64,000 bases of DNA from Phytophthora colocasiae (GCA_018806915.1 JAGKQI010000033.1:558001-622000), one strand, 5' to 3'; positions 10,201 to 21,024 are shown, counted from the first letter of the stretch. A program made the numbers and translations. The notes: a model not told the origin generated them from the letters alone.

Positions 10201-13200
10201 GGAAATGAAAAGGCTGAAGCTGTTCCGAATGGACTCACTCACACTACCATTTTATCAAACCCTATTGTGCAAGATCTATTAAACCCTAACAAACGAGAAA
10301 CTATTGACTCTGGTGGTGAAACACCAGCAATTGACCCAACAGTAGACGATTTTCGAGACGAAGACAGTCATTTCGAGCAGAATTCGACCACGGAAAGACC
10401 CACACCGGAATCCGTTGATGCTCTTTTTGTCGCAGTTGTCATCGTGGCTCAACTTGATCGACTTTGTCAATCATTTATCCCAAAACCTGGGAGTTATCCG
10501 GCACAGAGTCACCCGTCAATGAGGACGATTGAAGCACTTGTTAGTGGATCTGTGTCTTCGTCTTCTTGTGATGTTAGTGGTGGATTTGAAGGGAGTTTTG
10601 AGACGTTCGGAGTTCATAACTGCAGTTCTACATTCGAAAGTATTGCGATTCTTCTGAAGCATTTAAGCACGAGGAAACTCGATTATTCCTCTCCGCTTAC
10701 GACGTCATTAGTAAAACATTTCGGTACTCCAAGACGGGTCCAACCTAACCAGATCCAAATGTACTTGCTACTGGCTTGTATTCGCATTTTGCAAGCAAAT
10801 ATCTCGCAGATTTTACGCTCTGGAATGGCTAAAACTATCATTCTACTATCCACCGAAACGGGAGAACTCAAACCGTGGGCAAAAGAGCTTGATCGATCGC
10901 GTGTAGCCATTTTAAAAGTTCGAGAAGTGTTGCTGTCTCTTATCGACATAAAATACCGGAAAAACTGTTTCGTTGTGGATAATATCCCCAATGATGGAGA
11001 AAATGCTACCCAGATAGCGGAGGGAGCGACTGCCACTTTGATGCAAGGCTTTGAACTTTTTTTCCCGTGTGAATGTCTACAACGACAGTTCTGTATGCAC
11101 ATAATGCGCGAAAACTCCACTAATGTGACTCCGGATCGATGTGGAACTCTCTGTCGACGTGAACTATGGTCTATTGATACATTACCAAGATCGAAAAACC
11201 TTCTTCTTGAACCATTGTTGAAGAGAATCGCTGAAGATTCTCTTGTTGTTCGGTTCTTACCTCTTGGAATCGGTAGCCAAGAGGTAGTTGCGCCCGTGAC
11301 GGAGATTTATCACGTGCTTCTTGAACGTATCGGAGCCGGTTTCACTCGACGTCTTGGAGAAGTTGTAGCTCGCTCTTCTTTGGATGGAAATTATAAGCGA
11401 GAAACAACATTACGAGCATTTTATGATGCCCTTGGAGGGGTTCAGAAGCATCTTTTTAGCTGGGCAGCAAGTGTTCACGAGTGGATTTTACAGGAAGAAG
11501 AGGATAAAAACCTGGAGATTGAAGAACAAGTTGCTGTTGTAGTTGATCGTGTCTTTCGTGTGGACGAAGAGGATTTCGAACGAGTTCCAAGCCCCTGGCG
11601 CTGTTGTATCGAATTTTCACTGGCCGCTACTACGCAGTGCTGTGAAGTTCTAGGCCAAGTGTTCTCTATGGAATCTCTCCCCAGTCCCACACACATGTAC
11701 GACCAGCATTTAAACTTGGAAGTGGATGAATTACATTTGAAAATGCTGGAAGTGGTGGAACATTCGATCGTTGGGCAGTTTTTACCGCTTTTGGTCGTGA
11801 GTTTGTTCGAGTTTAGCAATAACCCGCTCTTCGCTGCAGCTCTGTTGCCTTCTGTAAAGACCTTATTGAGACTCTTAGATGTGTTTAACCGACAAGACAC
11901 TGCAGTTCTTGAGACGGAGAAACGTTTTGTTGATAACGTCGCCATGACTTTTAACCAAAAAAGTCGTAAGAGCGAGAGCACTATGACTACTTCTGCTCGA
12001 GAGGATGACGGGAAGACAAGAATGGCTACATTTGAAGCCATGGCGTTACCCTGGATCTTCCGTCTTGAGAAAGAATTAGCCGTTTTAGCTGCAGAAATGG
12101 CCGTGACACTTACTCTGGGGAATCCTAGCTTCAATTATCAGTGTGCGGATAATGATAAGGATAAAATTTCGGATCACTGGCTTTCAAGCTCATTATTTCG
12201 AGGTGGACTTAGTGCGAAATACTTGACAAAAAGTATTCGACATGGGGGAAATCAACTTGGGGCGGATCCCTCCAATCACGCTCGTATTGTCCAACACACT
12301 CCGTTCTCTTCTTCAGCCAATTTACCAGTGTCGTTGACTATTGATTCGCGTCAATTTTCGTTAGTTTTACCTCCTTCATCTGGAATTTCCGATACAAATG
12401 TGACTTGGAAACTGCCGACAGAGGAAAACTACGCGAAATTGTTCCATCCGGACGTCGTACGCGAGTTTTTAGCTTCTTTACAAGGAAAATCTCCTGAAAA
12501 ATCAGCAATAAAGCTTTGTGACTGGGTGCGGGATAGTTATGCTAAAAAGGATCCAGCGTACAGGATGCTCATGCGACAGGCACAACTCTCCATGAACTTG
12601 AAGGCCACTGACTCTGTGGTGAATTCTATCCATGAAAACGATGTGAAGATTGAACTTTCGTTCTTTGCGGCGCTTCTTCACCATAATCTACTGGGCTCTC
12701 AAGCTTGTCATTTCGCCTTGGGTCTTGATAGCTCAGTTAGTGACACCCGACCATCGCCACCTCGGTTTTGTCTTAGTTTGTGGCAGTGTGTGGCTCAATT
12801 ACGACGTCGAATTGCTGCAAAGAAGACGGATATTAAGAATATCCCAAATTCTGAGGTGAATAGTCCTCGCGCGAGTTCACTGGAGAGGATTTTATCCATT
12901 CAACGCAGCATTTTGGATCGATGCAAGCTTCTGTTACTTGTTGATGTGCATGAAGAGCAAGAACACTTGAATGTCCAGTTGGATGCTGGTTATATCGCTC
13001 CTTGTGATCCAGCATACTTGGTATCTGCCAGTTCGTTGTATAGATTTTCTACTGCATCGGCTAAAAGACATCTGCATTCTACATACACAGACGAGAAACT
13101 ACCTTTATTGGTTGCTTTCCCATCGTCGAAATGGAGAAAACTACGAATTCTACTGCATACTACGATCCGGTGGAAATACGTCGCGACTGAATTCCGACAG

Positions 13201-16200
13201 GAAACGTCAAAAAGCCACCACGAAATGCTGGCTTACATTTTATCTGACGAGGCTTTGTCATCTACCAGTGCAATTAAAACCCTCCTAGTTGATCCCTGCC
13301 GTCGAGTGAGTTGCTCTGTCCGTGGACTGGAAACGTTGTGGGAATTGCTCAGTTGTGTTTCATTTGACTCTATCCAAGTGGATATCGCTCATCAATTCTC
13401 GCAAGTTTTCGCGTTTTATCCTTCGTCGAATTCGATTATGGATTATCGGAATGTTGGATATTTCTACTCCAGTCTTCAGGCAGAAACCTTCTCTAACTTC
13501 GTAGGGCAATTGACCGAGATGATGACTGACAAAGCTGCAGTTTTAATGAAGGGAACGGATGCAACCTCCACGTTTTGGATCGTTATTGAACTGCTCAGTG
13601 CTTGGGGGATCCATTTCAACACTGAACAATTCGAATTCGTGAGTGATATTGGGATTCTTGGAGTCATTCAAGAAATGCTACAGGGAATTTCCAGTAAGAA
13701 AATAACTGATACTACATCCGATACATCTCCTTCTCTTCCGTCGATGGATAGTATTATTAGTAGAAATGGGCAGCTACTGTCTCAATTACCCGCTCAACAC
13801 CAGATATCCCGCTTGGAGGATTCGTTGTGGATATTATTCCGGTATATTTGTGTGCACTTTGCTGTGCAAAATGGTCCAAGCGATGATATTTACGTCCCCA
13901 CGTTCCCTGTTTTGTCTGGAATTGTGGATTTATTGTATACTGAGGCAGTTTCGATCTCGAACCCTTTCCTGGCACTACAAGAGTCGGATAAAAGTCAAGA
14001 AGAACCAACTCCTGTTATTCCTGTGGCAGTTCGAAGAAGCTTTGAGGCCATTACTCTGCCCAAACGTTTCTCGACTCAGAGTAAAGGTGTTACTGTCAGC
14101 TATGAGGATATGATCTCTCCTTGTGAATCGGATACTACCACTTCCATGTCTCCCTTGCTCAAGTCGAATGAGTTCAGTATCACTACTTGGTTGTACATCA
14201 ACAGTTCTCCACCCAGAACAATAGACGGAGATATGCTCGATTTACCTTCAAGTCTTCAAGAGCGACAGTTCATCTTCATGCGTGGGACTGGGCGAGAAAT
14301 CGCGCTTTACTTAGTTCTAGTACCTGAAAGTATCGACAATTGGCAACTAGAAATGGGGATTCTCATGGATTTAACTGGATCTACAGAATCTGCAGTAAAA
14401 GGTAGAATGTGGGAACGTGTACTGACGAAGCAAGCAATTTCTGGAGGAAAATGGATCCATGTGGCTGTCGTTCTCGAACCTACAAAGCTTCGACTGTATC
14501 TGAATGGAATTCTAGACAGTCAACGTTCTCTAGCTGCACAAAGTATCCCTATATGGGGGGCTGGGAGTGTGGATCTCCCCCTTCACTTTGGTCGATTCCC
14601 TACTGAACCAGCACCCCCCGTTGCGTCAGCAGTTGAGTTTTTATCCCGATCCCTTGGGATCTTGAAGGATACACGCTGGGACCCTCCATCCAACAACGCA
14701 ACAGACAATAAGACAAGAGCTTTCCGGTGTTTTGACGGCTGGTTGAGTCATTTCCGCTTTCATAATCGATCCCTGTCCCCCATTCACGTTCGAATTGTAT
14801 TTGATGAGAAGAAATCTCCACCATTACTGTCGCTGGGGATCAATGATCACTCGAAACTAGTGGAATTGCACGCTTTACTCATCCTTTTAAGTTCTTCATC
14901 TGAAGGATTAGTTCACTTCACGTCCCAATTTTCGAGATGGATGAAGTTGATTTGGGGAACTTTTGTAGGTAGCAACTCAGTAGTCGTACAACAATCAGCT
15001 TTACGTGTACTTGGCGCTTTACTACCCGTGCAATCCCCTCTTGAAGCTTCGAAAGTATTGATAGAAGATGCAGATACAGACACGCTTGGGTTTTACATTC
15101 TGGAGGATATTTTCATTCAACAAGTGATCCGGATCATTGGGTTTTGCTTAATTAACTGCTCCCAAGGTAACGAACCGGAGAGAACAAGTGATACTACAGT
15201 GCAGCGGCCATTAATGATCCCTTGTGGTATCCATGCCAGTCAATTTTCTCCAGAATCACGAGATGAAACCAATCCACAAACTGAATTGCACAACGATATT
15301 GAACTTCACTATCAATCGTCCAAGCGCCATAGCTTGATGCTTGCAAATGAACTCAACCAGCTACTTCAGCAGCTTCACAGATGTTCTAACAGTGCGTGGA
15401 GGGAAAGTATCAGCCGCGTAACGTTAACTGTCGTTCAAAAGCTCTCGAGCTCTCACAAAGATCCCGAAGTACCTGAACCTGGCACGATTCAGTTCGGGAA
15501 ATACACACTATCTCTCACTACCATTCGGAATGTTGAGTCTGTAGGATGTTTGTACTTTATTGGAGGAGGAGTGGAGTTCCTACGACCTGGCGTGAAAGTG
15601 GCGATGAAAAGTTCCAGAGATTATGCACAGGTGCTGTCACTTGAGTATCAAACTGCAAATCTTTCTCATCCTGAGACTTCAACAGGGACAAAAGTTCAGC
15701 CTCAAGTTGCTAACACGTTGGCGTACGTTCGAATCGACAGCAATCCAAGCTTCAACGATAACTCGGAGGCTTCGGGAGGGGGGTTGAGACTAAAAAACCC
15801 CAACAATTCCAACTGGTACGAGACAGTTTTCGGGTCAAATGCTGAATGCCCAGATACTTGTCCGTCATATTCAAAAGTGAACATTGACGAGCTTATTCCA
15901 GTTGAAGCGACGAATCCCAATGGAATATTTCCTAGTATTATTTACGACACGGTATTTGCTGATAAAATATTAAGAGTCTTGGTGGAGAAGGCAGGGGAGG
16001 TGATTCCTGATGTGTATAATGGAAGTGCTGACAGTGACTTGGTGCCCATGAACGTTGGCTGTATGCTGATGAAGATATTGGTGCAAATTGCTGGAACTAA
16101 AGTAGGAATTGACGAATTACTGTCAAAACCAGCTCTAGTTGGAGTCATTACGGAGTTAGCAGTGAAGCCAGATATCAATCCAAATCACGAGACGCTTTTC

Positions 16201-19200
16201 TACGTTGAAAAACGAGTAAGTGCACTGCGTCGGGAAGTTTATACTGCACTGGTTGATCTTGGTGAAGAGGCCAAGGCTGAACTGGAAAAGCTTCTTGATT
16301 CCAGTAAAGTTTCATCTGTCCAAAGTGTAAATACTCCCCCACTACGAGAATTAAACAGGGACGACCTTTTTGTTAGTCGTCCAAGTATCACTCAAGCAGA
16401 GAGTGAGATCTTACGTATAAGTGATACAGGCTTAGAGAATCCAGATGACGAACCGGCGAATGAAAACTGGGATCCAGCACAAGGTGATGATGATCAGGAG
16501 TCTGAGGATGACGAGGGAGAGGATGACGATGAAGATGAAGACGGGAGTTTAGAGGATAATGACGAAGATGAAGAAGACGAAACGGATGAAACTCGAGCCG
16601 AATTGGTGGAGGAGTTGATGCTAATGGGATTCCCGGAAGATTGGTGTGTCTTGGCATTGAAGCAAACGGAAAACGACATTGTGGCAGCATCCGCCTGGAT
16701 CGTAGACAACTTGGAGTATTTAAGTAAGTTGCAGTCGACTTTGGACAAGGAGAGGGATAAAGGTCGAGACTCACCTCGTTTCGACGAAGAAGAAGATGAT
16801 GTTGTGCCGTTAGACGATTTACAGAGAGATAGTCGTCAGCCACCGTCGTTAAACTCGTCCAATAGCTGGATTCACTCAGCAGCTTGGAGAGAGAACGACG
16901 AGACTTCTAGTTCCGTTAAAGCAGACTCAGGAAACGCCGACGATACTTTCATGCCGCCACCTCTGAACGATAAGGAGATGGGTCGGAAACTATTTGGTGA
17001 AATGTACTTCCCTTTTGAAGATGGAGGCTTCCTTTCCAACACCAAGTCGCGCTTTATGACGTCTTGGAGAGCTGACGCCGTGGAAATGAAAGAAACCCCA
17101 GCAACTTCCACTCAACCCATAGTTGACAACACATCAAAAGTATCCGGTGGGGCTTTCGAGGAGGATTTTCAGACGGAAATCAACAAACTTGACCTCAGAG
17201 GCCTTTTAGAGCAGCTCCGACAGTGTGAGAGCACGTTGTCCATCCTGTACGCCCGCCAGTGTGTGACCACGTTGCTGCATCAAACGGTTTGGAAATCTGG
17301 CGTTGAGTCATTACCAAGTTTGATGTCGTACGCACAATGGTTCAAGCTGTTAAAGCTTGTTCTACTGCGTGGTGACCAATTTACAATTGTTTCCAGAGCT
17401 ACAATGAGCAAGACGTCGCAGCTTCAAGAGTTCTCAGTTGATGTTGTGTTTTCTAGGACACTTCGATACTTTCTAGACCACGACGCAGGTGGATTCACCC
17501 CGGCTGTTCTTCAGTTCTGTCTTGATGAACTGGAGGCCGCAGCATCGAATAAAGCGTACGAAGCAGTTCTATGGACTCAACGTAACCTCCAAAGATCAGA
17601 CAGAAACGTTGTGGAGGAGCCTGGGATTGAAGTCGTTATCTGGCTGCTTGACGCTTTACTGGCTGGTTCCAGGAGTTTGTCAATTGCTCTTCCAACTGGT
17701 TTGGTTAAAACAGTGCTGCATCGACTACGATGCTGTCTTGGAACAGCAAACCTCCCACTCAAGTTCGTTGTGCTTCGTACTATCAGTAGAATGCTGATAG
17801 CTACGGGAATTCAAGCTGATGACGTAGTGAAAGACTCACAACTGATCGTCGGAGAGTTTTTAACGGCGGCAATCATGCGATACAGTCGTGAATTGGGCCA
17901 AGGTCGACTGCTTTTCTCGCAGTATCTTCAAGGCTATGTGGAGCTTCTTCATATCTTGCAAAACATCTCAGCTGCTAGCAAATTGGCCATCAATCCTTCT
18001 CAGTCTTTGGTGTCTTCGCTGCCTTTGAACTCTGACGGCTGCTCGCTGCTCTTCGATCGTAAAAGAAGTCGTAGCAGTTTACTCGCCTTTGCAGAGGATA
18101 ATTTCAGTGTGTCGTACTCTGGAAATGAAGTCTGGAAAGCTGCATGTGCGAGTGTTGGTTTCTCCACTGGGGTTCACTCGTGGATCGTTCGCATCGAAAA
18201 GTCCAGCTCACCCTATTTGTTTGTGGGTGTTGCAACTCGACAAGCGAACTTGGACTCGTTTCTTGGCGCTGATGATCAATCCTGGGGATTTATCGGTGAC
18301 AAAGCATTGTACTACCAACGCAACCGGGTGAGATCGTATGGCGAGACTTTCACTGAAGGTGACTGCATCGGCTTACGGCTGGATTGTGAGAAGGGAGAGC
18401 TCTCCTTCAGTAAAAATGGCGTTGACTTGGGAATGGCATTCGACAATGTTGTTGGAGAAGTGTGCCCCGCTGTCGCTTTCTATTCAAGACACCAGAAACT
18501 CTCTTTTATCAAGGAGAGTTGTGTTAGCTTCAGCGGTAACGACGAGCCACAGATCATTCCAACGGGTGAAGACGGGAACGCAAGTGTCGAGGACTGCTTG
18601 ATAGCTTGTGAAATCATGTCCAACTGGATCACAAGCAAGCCGATGCGTGCTGAAATATCTGCTGCGGCATTCAAAATGACTGCTGAGTGGCTTGCAGGTT
18701 CAACGAAATTCGTTACCACACGGTCAGATAAATCGCTTTGGGTAGATGTCACGAAAGAAACTTGTGGGAAACTTGGTTTTCACTCGGATGATCGGGTTCG
18801 GACACCTCGCGGAAATGGTGTTGTTTTGGGTACTGCTGGCGGTCGAATCTGGGTCGAGGTCGACAATGAGCCTGGAGCTTGGTTCTTCCATCCGTCAAAA
18901 CTACGTGTAGTGGCCATGGCAAACTCAGTAACAACCGGGTCTGCTTCACCTATCGAGGCCAACACCCTACTATCTGCGAGAAATGATTCAACTTCGGTCT
19001 TGGAGGGTGAGCAACCGTCGTTTACACTTTCTTTGGATGAACTTGTCGAGTTTGGAGAGCACTCACTGTGGCGAATTGCAGTCGATCGCGACTTGTTGAA
19101 TGTTGTAAACGATTTCTGCGAGGTGTCACGAATCAGTCCGTGGAATCTAACGCCAAGCCAGCTTCTCAATCTCATCAAGGAGAAAACCCCTGTTCTGGAG

Positions 19201-21024
19201 CAAACATCCGTATCTTGCGTGCTTTCCGTGCCGTCTGAAAAGCTTGAGAAGATGGTGATCGCTCGTTTTGCACTCCTGCGCTTCTGCAACATGTACGTAA
19301 GGCAAGCTCTACCCTTTTTCGACCTGACATGGCACTATTTCCTGCCGGACTCGAATTCGCTGCCTTGTCGCCTGATATCCCAATGTCGAGGCAGCCTCTT
19401 TGTCTGTGTGAAGAACGTGCTTTGGACAGCTCTGATGGAGAGGACAGCCAACTCGCCCAAGAAAGCTGATGATGAGTACGACTACCCTGAAGACTTACCC
19501 CAGCTACAAGTTAACCGTTTGAAAGCTGCAGCATCAAAATGCCACGAGGGAACAGTTAGTAGTTTGTTCCTGTCACTCTTCGGTCAAGCGTTTGAAGAAC
19601 TGCATTTCCTGCCACTCAAAACCTTGAGGATGGTCTACTCGCACCCAATGGATGACGGTCAACTGCGAAGTTTCAAGGTGAAGTTCGAGGGTGAAGGTGT
19701 GGATGACTACGGTGGTCCGTATCGTGAATTCTTCTCCCAATTCTTTGCTGAATTACAAATGCTTCACGTTCCAGAAACCGAAAACAACGAGAACGAGCCG
19801 CTGGATCATTCTGCGAACGGGGGACCTAGCAGCACCTCTATGAAATTAGATCCCAACATCTCCGTGTCCGAGTGTGTGCTACCCTTCTTAATGCCAAGCC
19901 CGAACTGGAGGAACGGAGTAGGAGCAAACCGCGAGAAATTTGTCCTCAATGGTGCACTCATCAATCGTCCAGGTGAAGGTGACAAACTTCCAAAGAAGGC
20001 AGTGCGCTGTCCTCCAGGAGAAAGCGCTGAAGAGAAACGACAGCTCTACTGCGAGATGTTTCACTTTTTCGGTCAGATGATTGGGACTTGTCTACGGACT
20101 CGTGTATGCGTCCGTCTGGATTTGGCTATGTCAGTCTGGAAGCAACTCGTGGCTGAAGATGACTCGAACGCCGAGAGCGCACTGGAGACCTTGAAAGAGA
20201 TCGACTTTGTCGCTTATTCCTTGTGGAAGACGCTGAAGGGAATATTGGACGAGTCCAAACGTCTTCAAGTGGGTGAATCAGCAACTTCCAAGCTGCAATT
20301 AGAGGAACAACTGGAAGCCATGGACTTGGTTTTCACGACTGTGTTGTCCGATGGACGAACTCTTGAGCTGTGTGAAAACGGCAGCGACACTGCTGTAACG
20401 TTAATCAACTTGGAGAAATATCTAGATGCAATGCTGCAAGCTCGCGTAGAAGAAACCCAAGAGGTGGTGAACATCGTCAAGCAGGGACTCCACTCCATCA
20501 TGCCAGTCTCAGCTTTACAACTTTTGACGTGGACGGAGCTTGAGAAACGTATGTGTGGCGTTGCAGAAGTGGACGTGAAGCTGCTACAAGCCAACACTGA
20601 ATATGACGAAGAACTCTCTCCTAACGATGAGTTTATCCAGCGGTTCTGGCGAGTTCTGGAAGGTCTTGAATCGGAAGACAAGCGTGCGTTCCTCAGATTT
20701 GTATGGGCTCGTTCTCGTCTTCCTCTGGGCTCTGCTCAGTTCCATCAGAAGTTTAAAATCCAAGCTCTCGCTTCCTCTGGAGCTGGAGACGGTTCTACCG
20801 GTTCTACAGCTACGAATGGAGGCTGGATGGACTCCCAAATGCCTAAATCTCACACTTGTTTCTTCGCCCTGCAACTGCCACGCTATTCCAGCGACGACAT
20901 CTGTAGAGAGCGACTACTCTACGCTGTACGCAACTGCGTGGAAATGGACGGTGACTTCCGTCTTGCCGACACGGAGATGACTGGATGGACAGGCATCAGC
21001 GCAACAGATCAGCTTCGGATCTAG
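7276..21024 (+). CDS. Giant HERC-like HECT E3 ubiquitin ligase
   Basis: A single uninterrupted 13.7-kb frame encodes 4582 residues. Domain order: a seven-blade RCC1-like propeller at about 580-965 (repeated YGQLGxG and YHT motifs), a LamG/concanavalin-like domain at about 2295-2470, an acidic tract at about 3068-3105, a UBA domain at about 3105-3150 (LMLMGF signature), a SPRY domain at about 3610-3725, a small SH3-like stretch near 3820-3880, and a C-terminal HECT domain from about 4100. The HECT catalytic Cys is C4528 in the SHTCFFALQLPRY motif. HECT ligases take ubiquitin from an E2 on this Cys and pass it to substrate lysines. RCC1 propellers may also bind GTPases or chromatin. The order of domains differs from animal HERC1 and HERC2. 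It lies 104 bp upstream of the helicase, on the same strand. Confidence 0.95.
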   Translation: MQANGTGFEPRSVVPGGSLHRPDVRWGRLSLAQLRDVEFLDKQLRRIEITQGARRPGKSAAQETATLTVDKTIRQRLVAAQSKASRGAEDEELDAKDETLESDLSLKTSTDEERHERELLNALCVLGDLKQPELAALMATKLKDALRCVCTFPNPIYQLIALRRQLMKNIHEAVIAQHRQRKAAMQLNVAIAKCMESSLQPDATSTQPADAAGLTGSGPIKPKEKVTREAVLGIQVLVCLLNDLHDPAVSTMTQRREFLEDLLPLLSKMEFLALSPRRNTGISTGLTSRSSPVTADIAEFTEKLQRFLLDMCPRFITISSTSPKLSAISSNSELDVQDRTNAVNGLIHLAAAAGSVRDFLVVLRVLLGANEPDSVFKEQRSLSSRSLLTASVPSLITVRAEELLPTSGRDEAGAVRPDSIKPQKGSPLSKRETEILGDTAVQENFRRKTLPKGLKSITSSSTGSTSVNLLYSNSPHHRLLFGTPGNNLVRTKEEAKDTILLGNTGIPLDMTKMKEPLVISSRNETPVLTARCPKFKTLNVQSILVELNQVKPCAPNRSSTNPNSVHSTGNSVQCTEDEGDREVWSCGQNSYGELGHGDTASRKSFERIQSLQHKEIVQIGAGNEHTIALTADGKVLTCGYNDNGQCGQGGTARVSHLSEVPKLGDTGISQVHAYNGCEHTIFVSMDGRAATCGYNYRGQLGHGTTSSESVPKLIRSLENKVVRLVSCSYYHTVMACEEDGSGKPLLYTFGRNDYGQLGHNDSIDRKVPQHVEALIDQQVISVACGQYHSTIVTATGKAFAFGKNDYGQLGLDSMENQLVPVQIRSGLDKYECLEIRCGYYHTIVLCSGAHVFGFGRNDYGQLGLGRPNASSTSNLQLQQQRFSYARLIEELEGKDIVRFACGCYHTIAVSDNGVMYVFGRNNHGQLGTGDTNERVYPFPIDDFVGKRIALVAAGFYHTVVLTGGKEDEKNDQEAGGNEKAEAVPNGLTHTTILSNPIVQDLLNPNKRETIDSGGETPAIDPTVDDFRDEDSHFEQNSTTERPTPESVDALFVAVVIVAQLDRLCQSFIPKPGSYPAQSHPSMRTIEALVSGSVSSSSCDVSGGFEGSFETFGVHNCSSTFESIAILLKHLSTRKLDYSSPLTTSLVKHFGTPRRVQPNQIQMYLLLACIRILQANISQILRSGMAKTIILLSTETGELKPWAKELDRSRVAILKVREVLLSLIDIKYRKNCFVVDNIPNDGENATQIAEGATATLMQGFELFFPCECLQRQFCMHIMRENSTNVTPDRCGTLCRRELWSIDTLPRSKNLLLEPLLKRIAEDSLVVRFLPLGIGSQEVVAPVTEIYHVLLERIGAGFTRRLGEVVARSSLDGNYKRETTLRAFYDALGGVQKHLFSWAASVHEWILQEEEDKNLEIEEQVAVVVDRVFRVDEEDFERVPSPWRCCIEFSLAATTQCCEVLGQVFSMESLPSPTHMYDQHLNLEVDELHLKMLEVVEHSIVGQFLPLLVVSLFEFSNNPLFAAALLPSVKTLLRLLDVFNRQDTAVLETEKRFVDNVAMTFNQKSRKSESTMTTSAREDDGKTRMATFEAMALPWIFRLEKELAVLAAEMAVTLTLGNPSFNYQCADNDKDKISDHWLSSSLFRGGLSAKYLTKSIRHGGNQLGADPSNHARIVQHTPFSSSANLPVSLTIDSRQFSLVLPPSSGISDTNVTWKLPTEENYAKLFHPDVVREFLASLQGKSPEKSAIKLCDWVRDSYAKKDPAYRMLMRQAQLSMNLKATDSVVNSIHENDVKIELSFFAALLHHNLLGSQACHFALGLDSSVSDTRPSPPRFCLSLWQCVAQLRRRIAAKKTDIKNIPNSEVNSPRASSLERILSIQRSILDRCKLLLLVDVHEEQEHLNVQLDAGYIAPCDPAYLVSASSLYRFSTASAKRHLHSTYTDEKLPLLVAFPSSKWRKLRILLHTTIRWKYVATEFRQETSKSHHEMLAYILSDEALSSTSAIKTLLVDPCRRVSCSVRGLETLWELLSCVSFDSIQVDIAHQFSQVFAFYPSSNSIMDYRNVGYFYSSLQAETFSNFVGQLTEMMTDKAAVLMKGTDATSTFWIVIELLSAWGIHFNTEQFEFVSDIGILGVIQEMLQGISSKKITDTTSDTSPSLPSMDSIISRNGQLLSQLPAQHQISRLEDSLWILFRYICVHFAVQNGPSDDIYVPTFPVLSGIVDLLYTEAVSISNPFLALQESDKSQEEPTPVIPVAVRRSFEAITLPKRFSTQSKGVTVSYEDMISPCESDTTTSMSPLLKSNEFSITTWLYINSSPPRTIDGDMLDLPSSLQERQFIFMRGTGREIALYLVLVPESIDNWQLEMGILMDLTGSTESAVKGRMWERVLTKQAISGGKWIHVAVVLEPTKLRLYLNGILDSQRSLAAQSIPIWGAGSVDLPLHFGRFPTEPAPPVASAVEFLSRSLGILKDTRWDPPSNNATDNKTRAFRCFDGWLSHFRFHNRSLSPIHVRIVFDEKKSPPLLSLGINDHSKLVELHALLILLSSSSEGLVHFTSQFSRWMKLIWGTFVGSNSVVVQQSALRVLGALLPVQSPLEASKVLIEDADTDTLGFYILEDIFIQQVIRIIGFCLINCSQGNEPERTSDTTVQRPLMIPCGIHASQFSPESRDETNPQTELHNDIELHYQSSKRHSLMLANELNQLLQQLHRCSNSAWRESISRVTLTVVQKLSSSHKDPEVPEPGTIQFGKYTLSLTTIRNVESVGCLYFIGGGVEFLRPGVKVAMKSSRDYAQVLSLEYQTANLSHPETSTGTKVQPQVANTLAYVRIDSNPSFNDNSEASGGGLRLKNPNNSNWYETVFGSNAECPDTCPSYSKVNIDELIPVEATNPNGIFPSIIYDTVFADKILRVLVEKAGEVIPDVYNGSADSDLVPMNVGCMLMKILVQIAGTKVGIDELLSKPALVGVITELAVKPDINPNHETLFYVEKRVSALRREVYTALVDLGEEAKAELEKLLDSSKVSSVQSVNTPPLRELNRDDLFVSRPSITQAESEILRISDTGLENPDDEPANENWDPAQGDDDQESEDDEGEDDDEDEDGSLEDNDEDEEDETDETRAELVEELMLMGFPEDWCVLALKQTENDIVAASAWIVDNLEYLSKLQSTLDKERDKGRDSPRFDEEEDDVVPLDDLQRDSRQPPSLNSSNSWIHSAAWRENDETSSSVKADSGNADDTFMPPPLNDKEMGRKLFGEMYFPFEDGGFLSNTKSRFMTSWRADAVEMKETPATSTQPIVDNTSKVSGGAFEEDFQTEINKLDLRGLLEQLRQCESTLSILYARQCVTTLLHQTVWKSGVESLPSLMSYAQWFKLLKLVLLRGDQFTIVSRATMSKTSQLQEFSVDVVFSRTLRYFLDHDAGGFTPAVLQFCLDELEAAASNKAYEAVLWTQRNLQRSDRNVVEEPGIEVVIWLLDALLAGSRSLSIALPTGLVKTVLHRLRCCLGTANLPLKFVVLRTISRMLIATGIQADDVVKDSQLIVGEFLTAAIMRYSRELGQGRLLFSQYLQGYVELLHILQNISAASKLAINPSQSLVSSLPLNSDGCSLLFDRKRSRSSLLAFAEDNFSVSYSGNEVWKAACASVGFSTGVHSWIVRIEKSSSPYLFVGVATRQANLDSFLGADDQSWGFIGDKALYYQRNRVRSYGETFTEGDCIGLRLDCEKGELSFSKNGVDLGMAFDNVVGEVCPAVAFYSRHQKLSFIKESCVSFSGNDEPQIIPTGEDGNASVEDCLIACEIMSNWITSKPMRAEISAAAFKMTAEWLAGSTKFVTTRSDKSLWVDVTKETCGKLGFHSDDRVRTPRGNGVVLGTAGGRIWVEVDNEPGAWFFHPSKLRVVAMANSVTTGSASPIEANTLLSARNDSTSVLEGEQPSFTLSLDELVEFGEHSLWRIAVDRDLLNVVNDFCEVSRISPWNLTPSQLLNLIKEKTPVLEQTSVSCVLSVPSEKLEKMVIARFALLRFCNMYVRQALPFFDLTWHYFLPDSNSLPCRLISQCRGSLFVCVKNVLWTALMERTANSPKKADDEYDYPEDLPQLQVNRLKAAASKCHEGTVSSLFLSLFGQAFEELHFLPLKTLRMVYSHPMDDGQLRSFKVKFEGEGVDDYGGPYREFFSQFFAELQMLHVPETENNENEPLDHSANGGPSSTSMKLDPNISVSECVLPFLMPSPNWRNGVGANREKFVLNGALINRPGEGDKLPKKAVRCPPGESAEEKRQLYCEMFHFFGQMIGTCLRTRVCVRLDLAMSVWKQLVAEDDSNAESALETLKEIDFVAYSLWKTLKGILDESKRLQVGESATSKLQLEEQLEAMDLVFTTVLSDGRTLELCENGSDTAVTLINLEKYLDAMLQARVEETQEVVNIVKQGLHSIMPVSALQLLTWTELEKRMCGVAEVDVKLLQANTEYDEELSPNDEFIQRFWRVLEGLESEDKRAFLRFVWARSRLPLGSAQFHQKFKIQALASSGAGDGSTGSTATNGGWMDSQMPKSHTCFFALQLPRYSSDDICRERLLYAVRNCVEMDGDFRLADTEMTGWTGISATDQLRI

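Noticed and set aside
12000..14000. Introns in the giant ligase gene
   Set aside because: GT..AG pairs exist, but the reading frame and protein character are continuous throughout.
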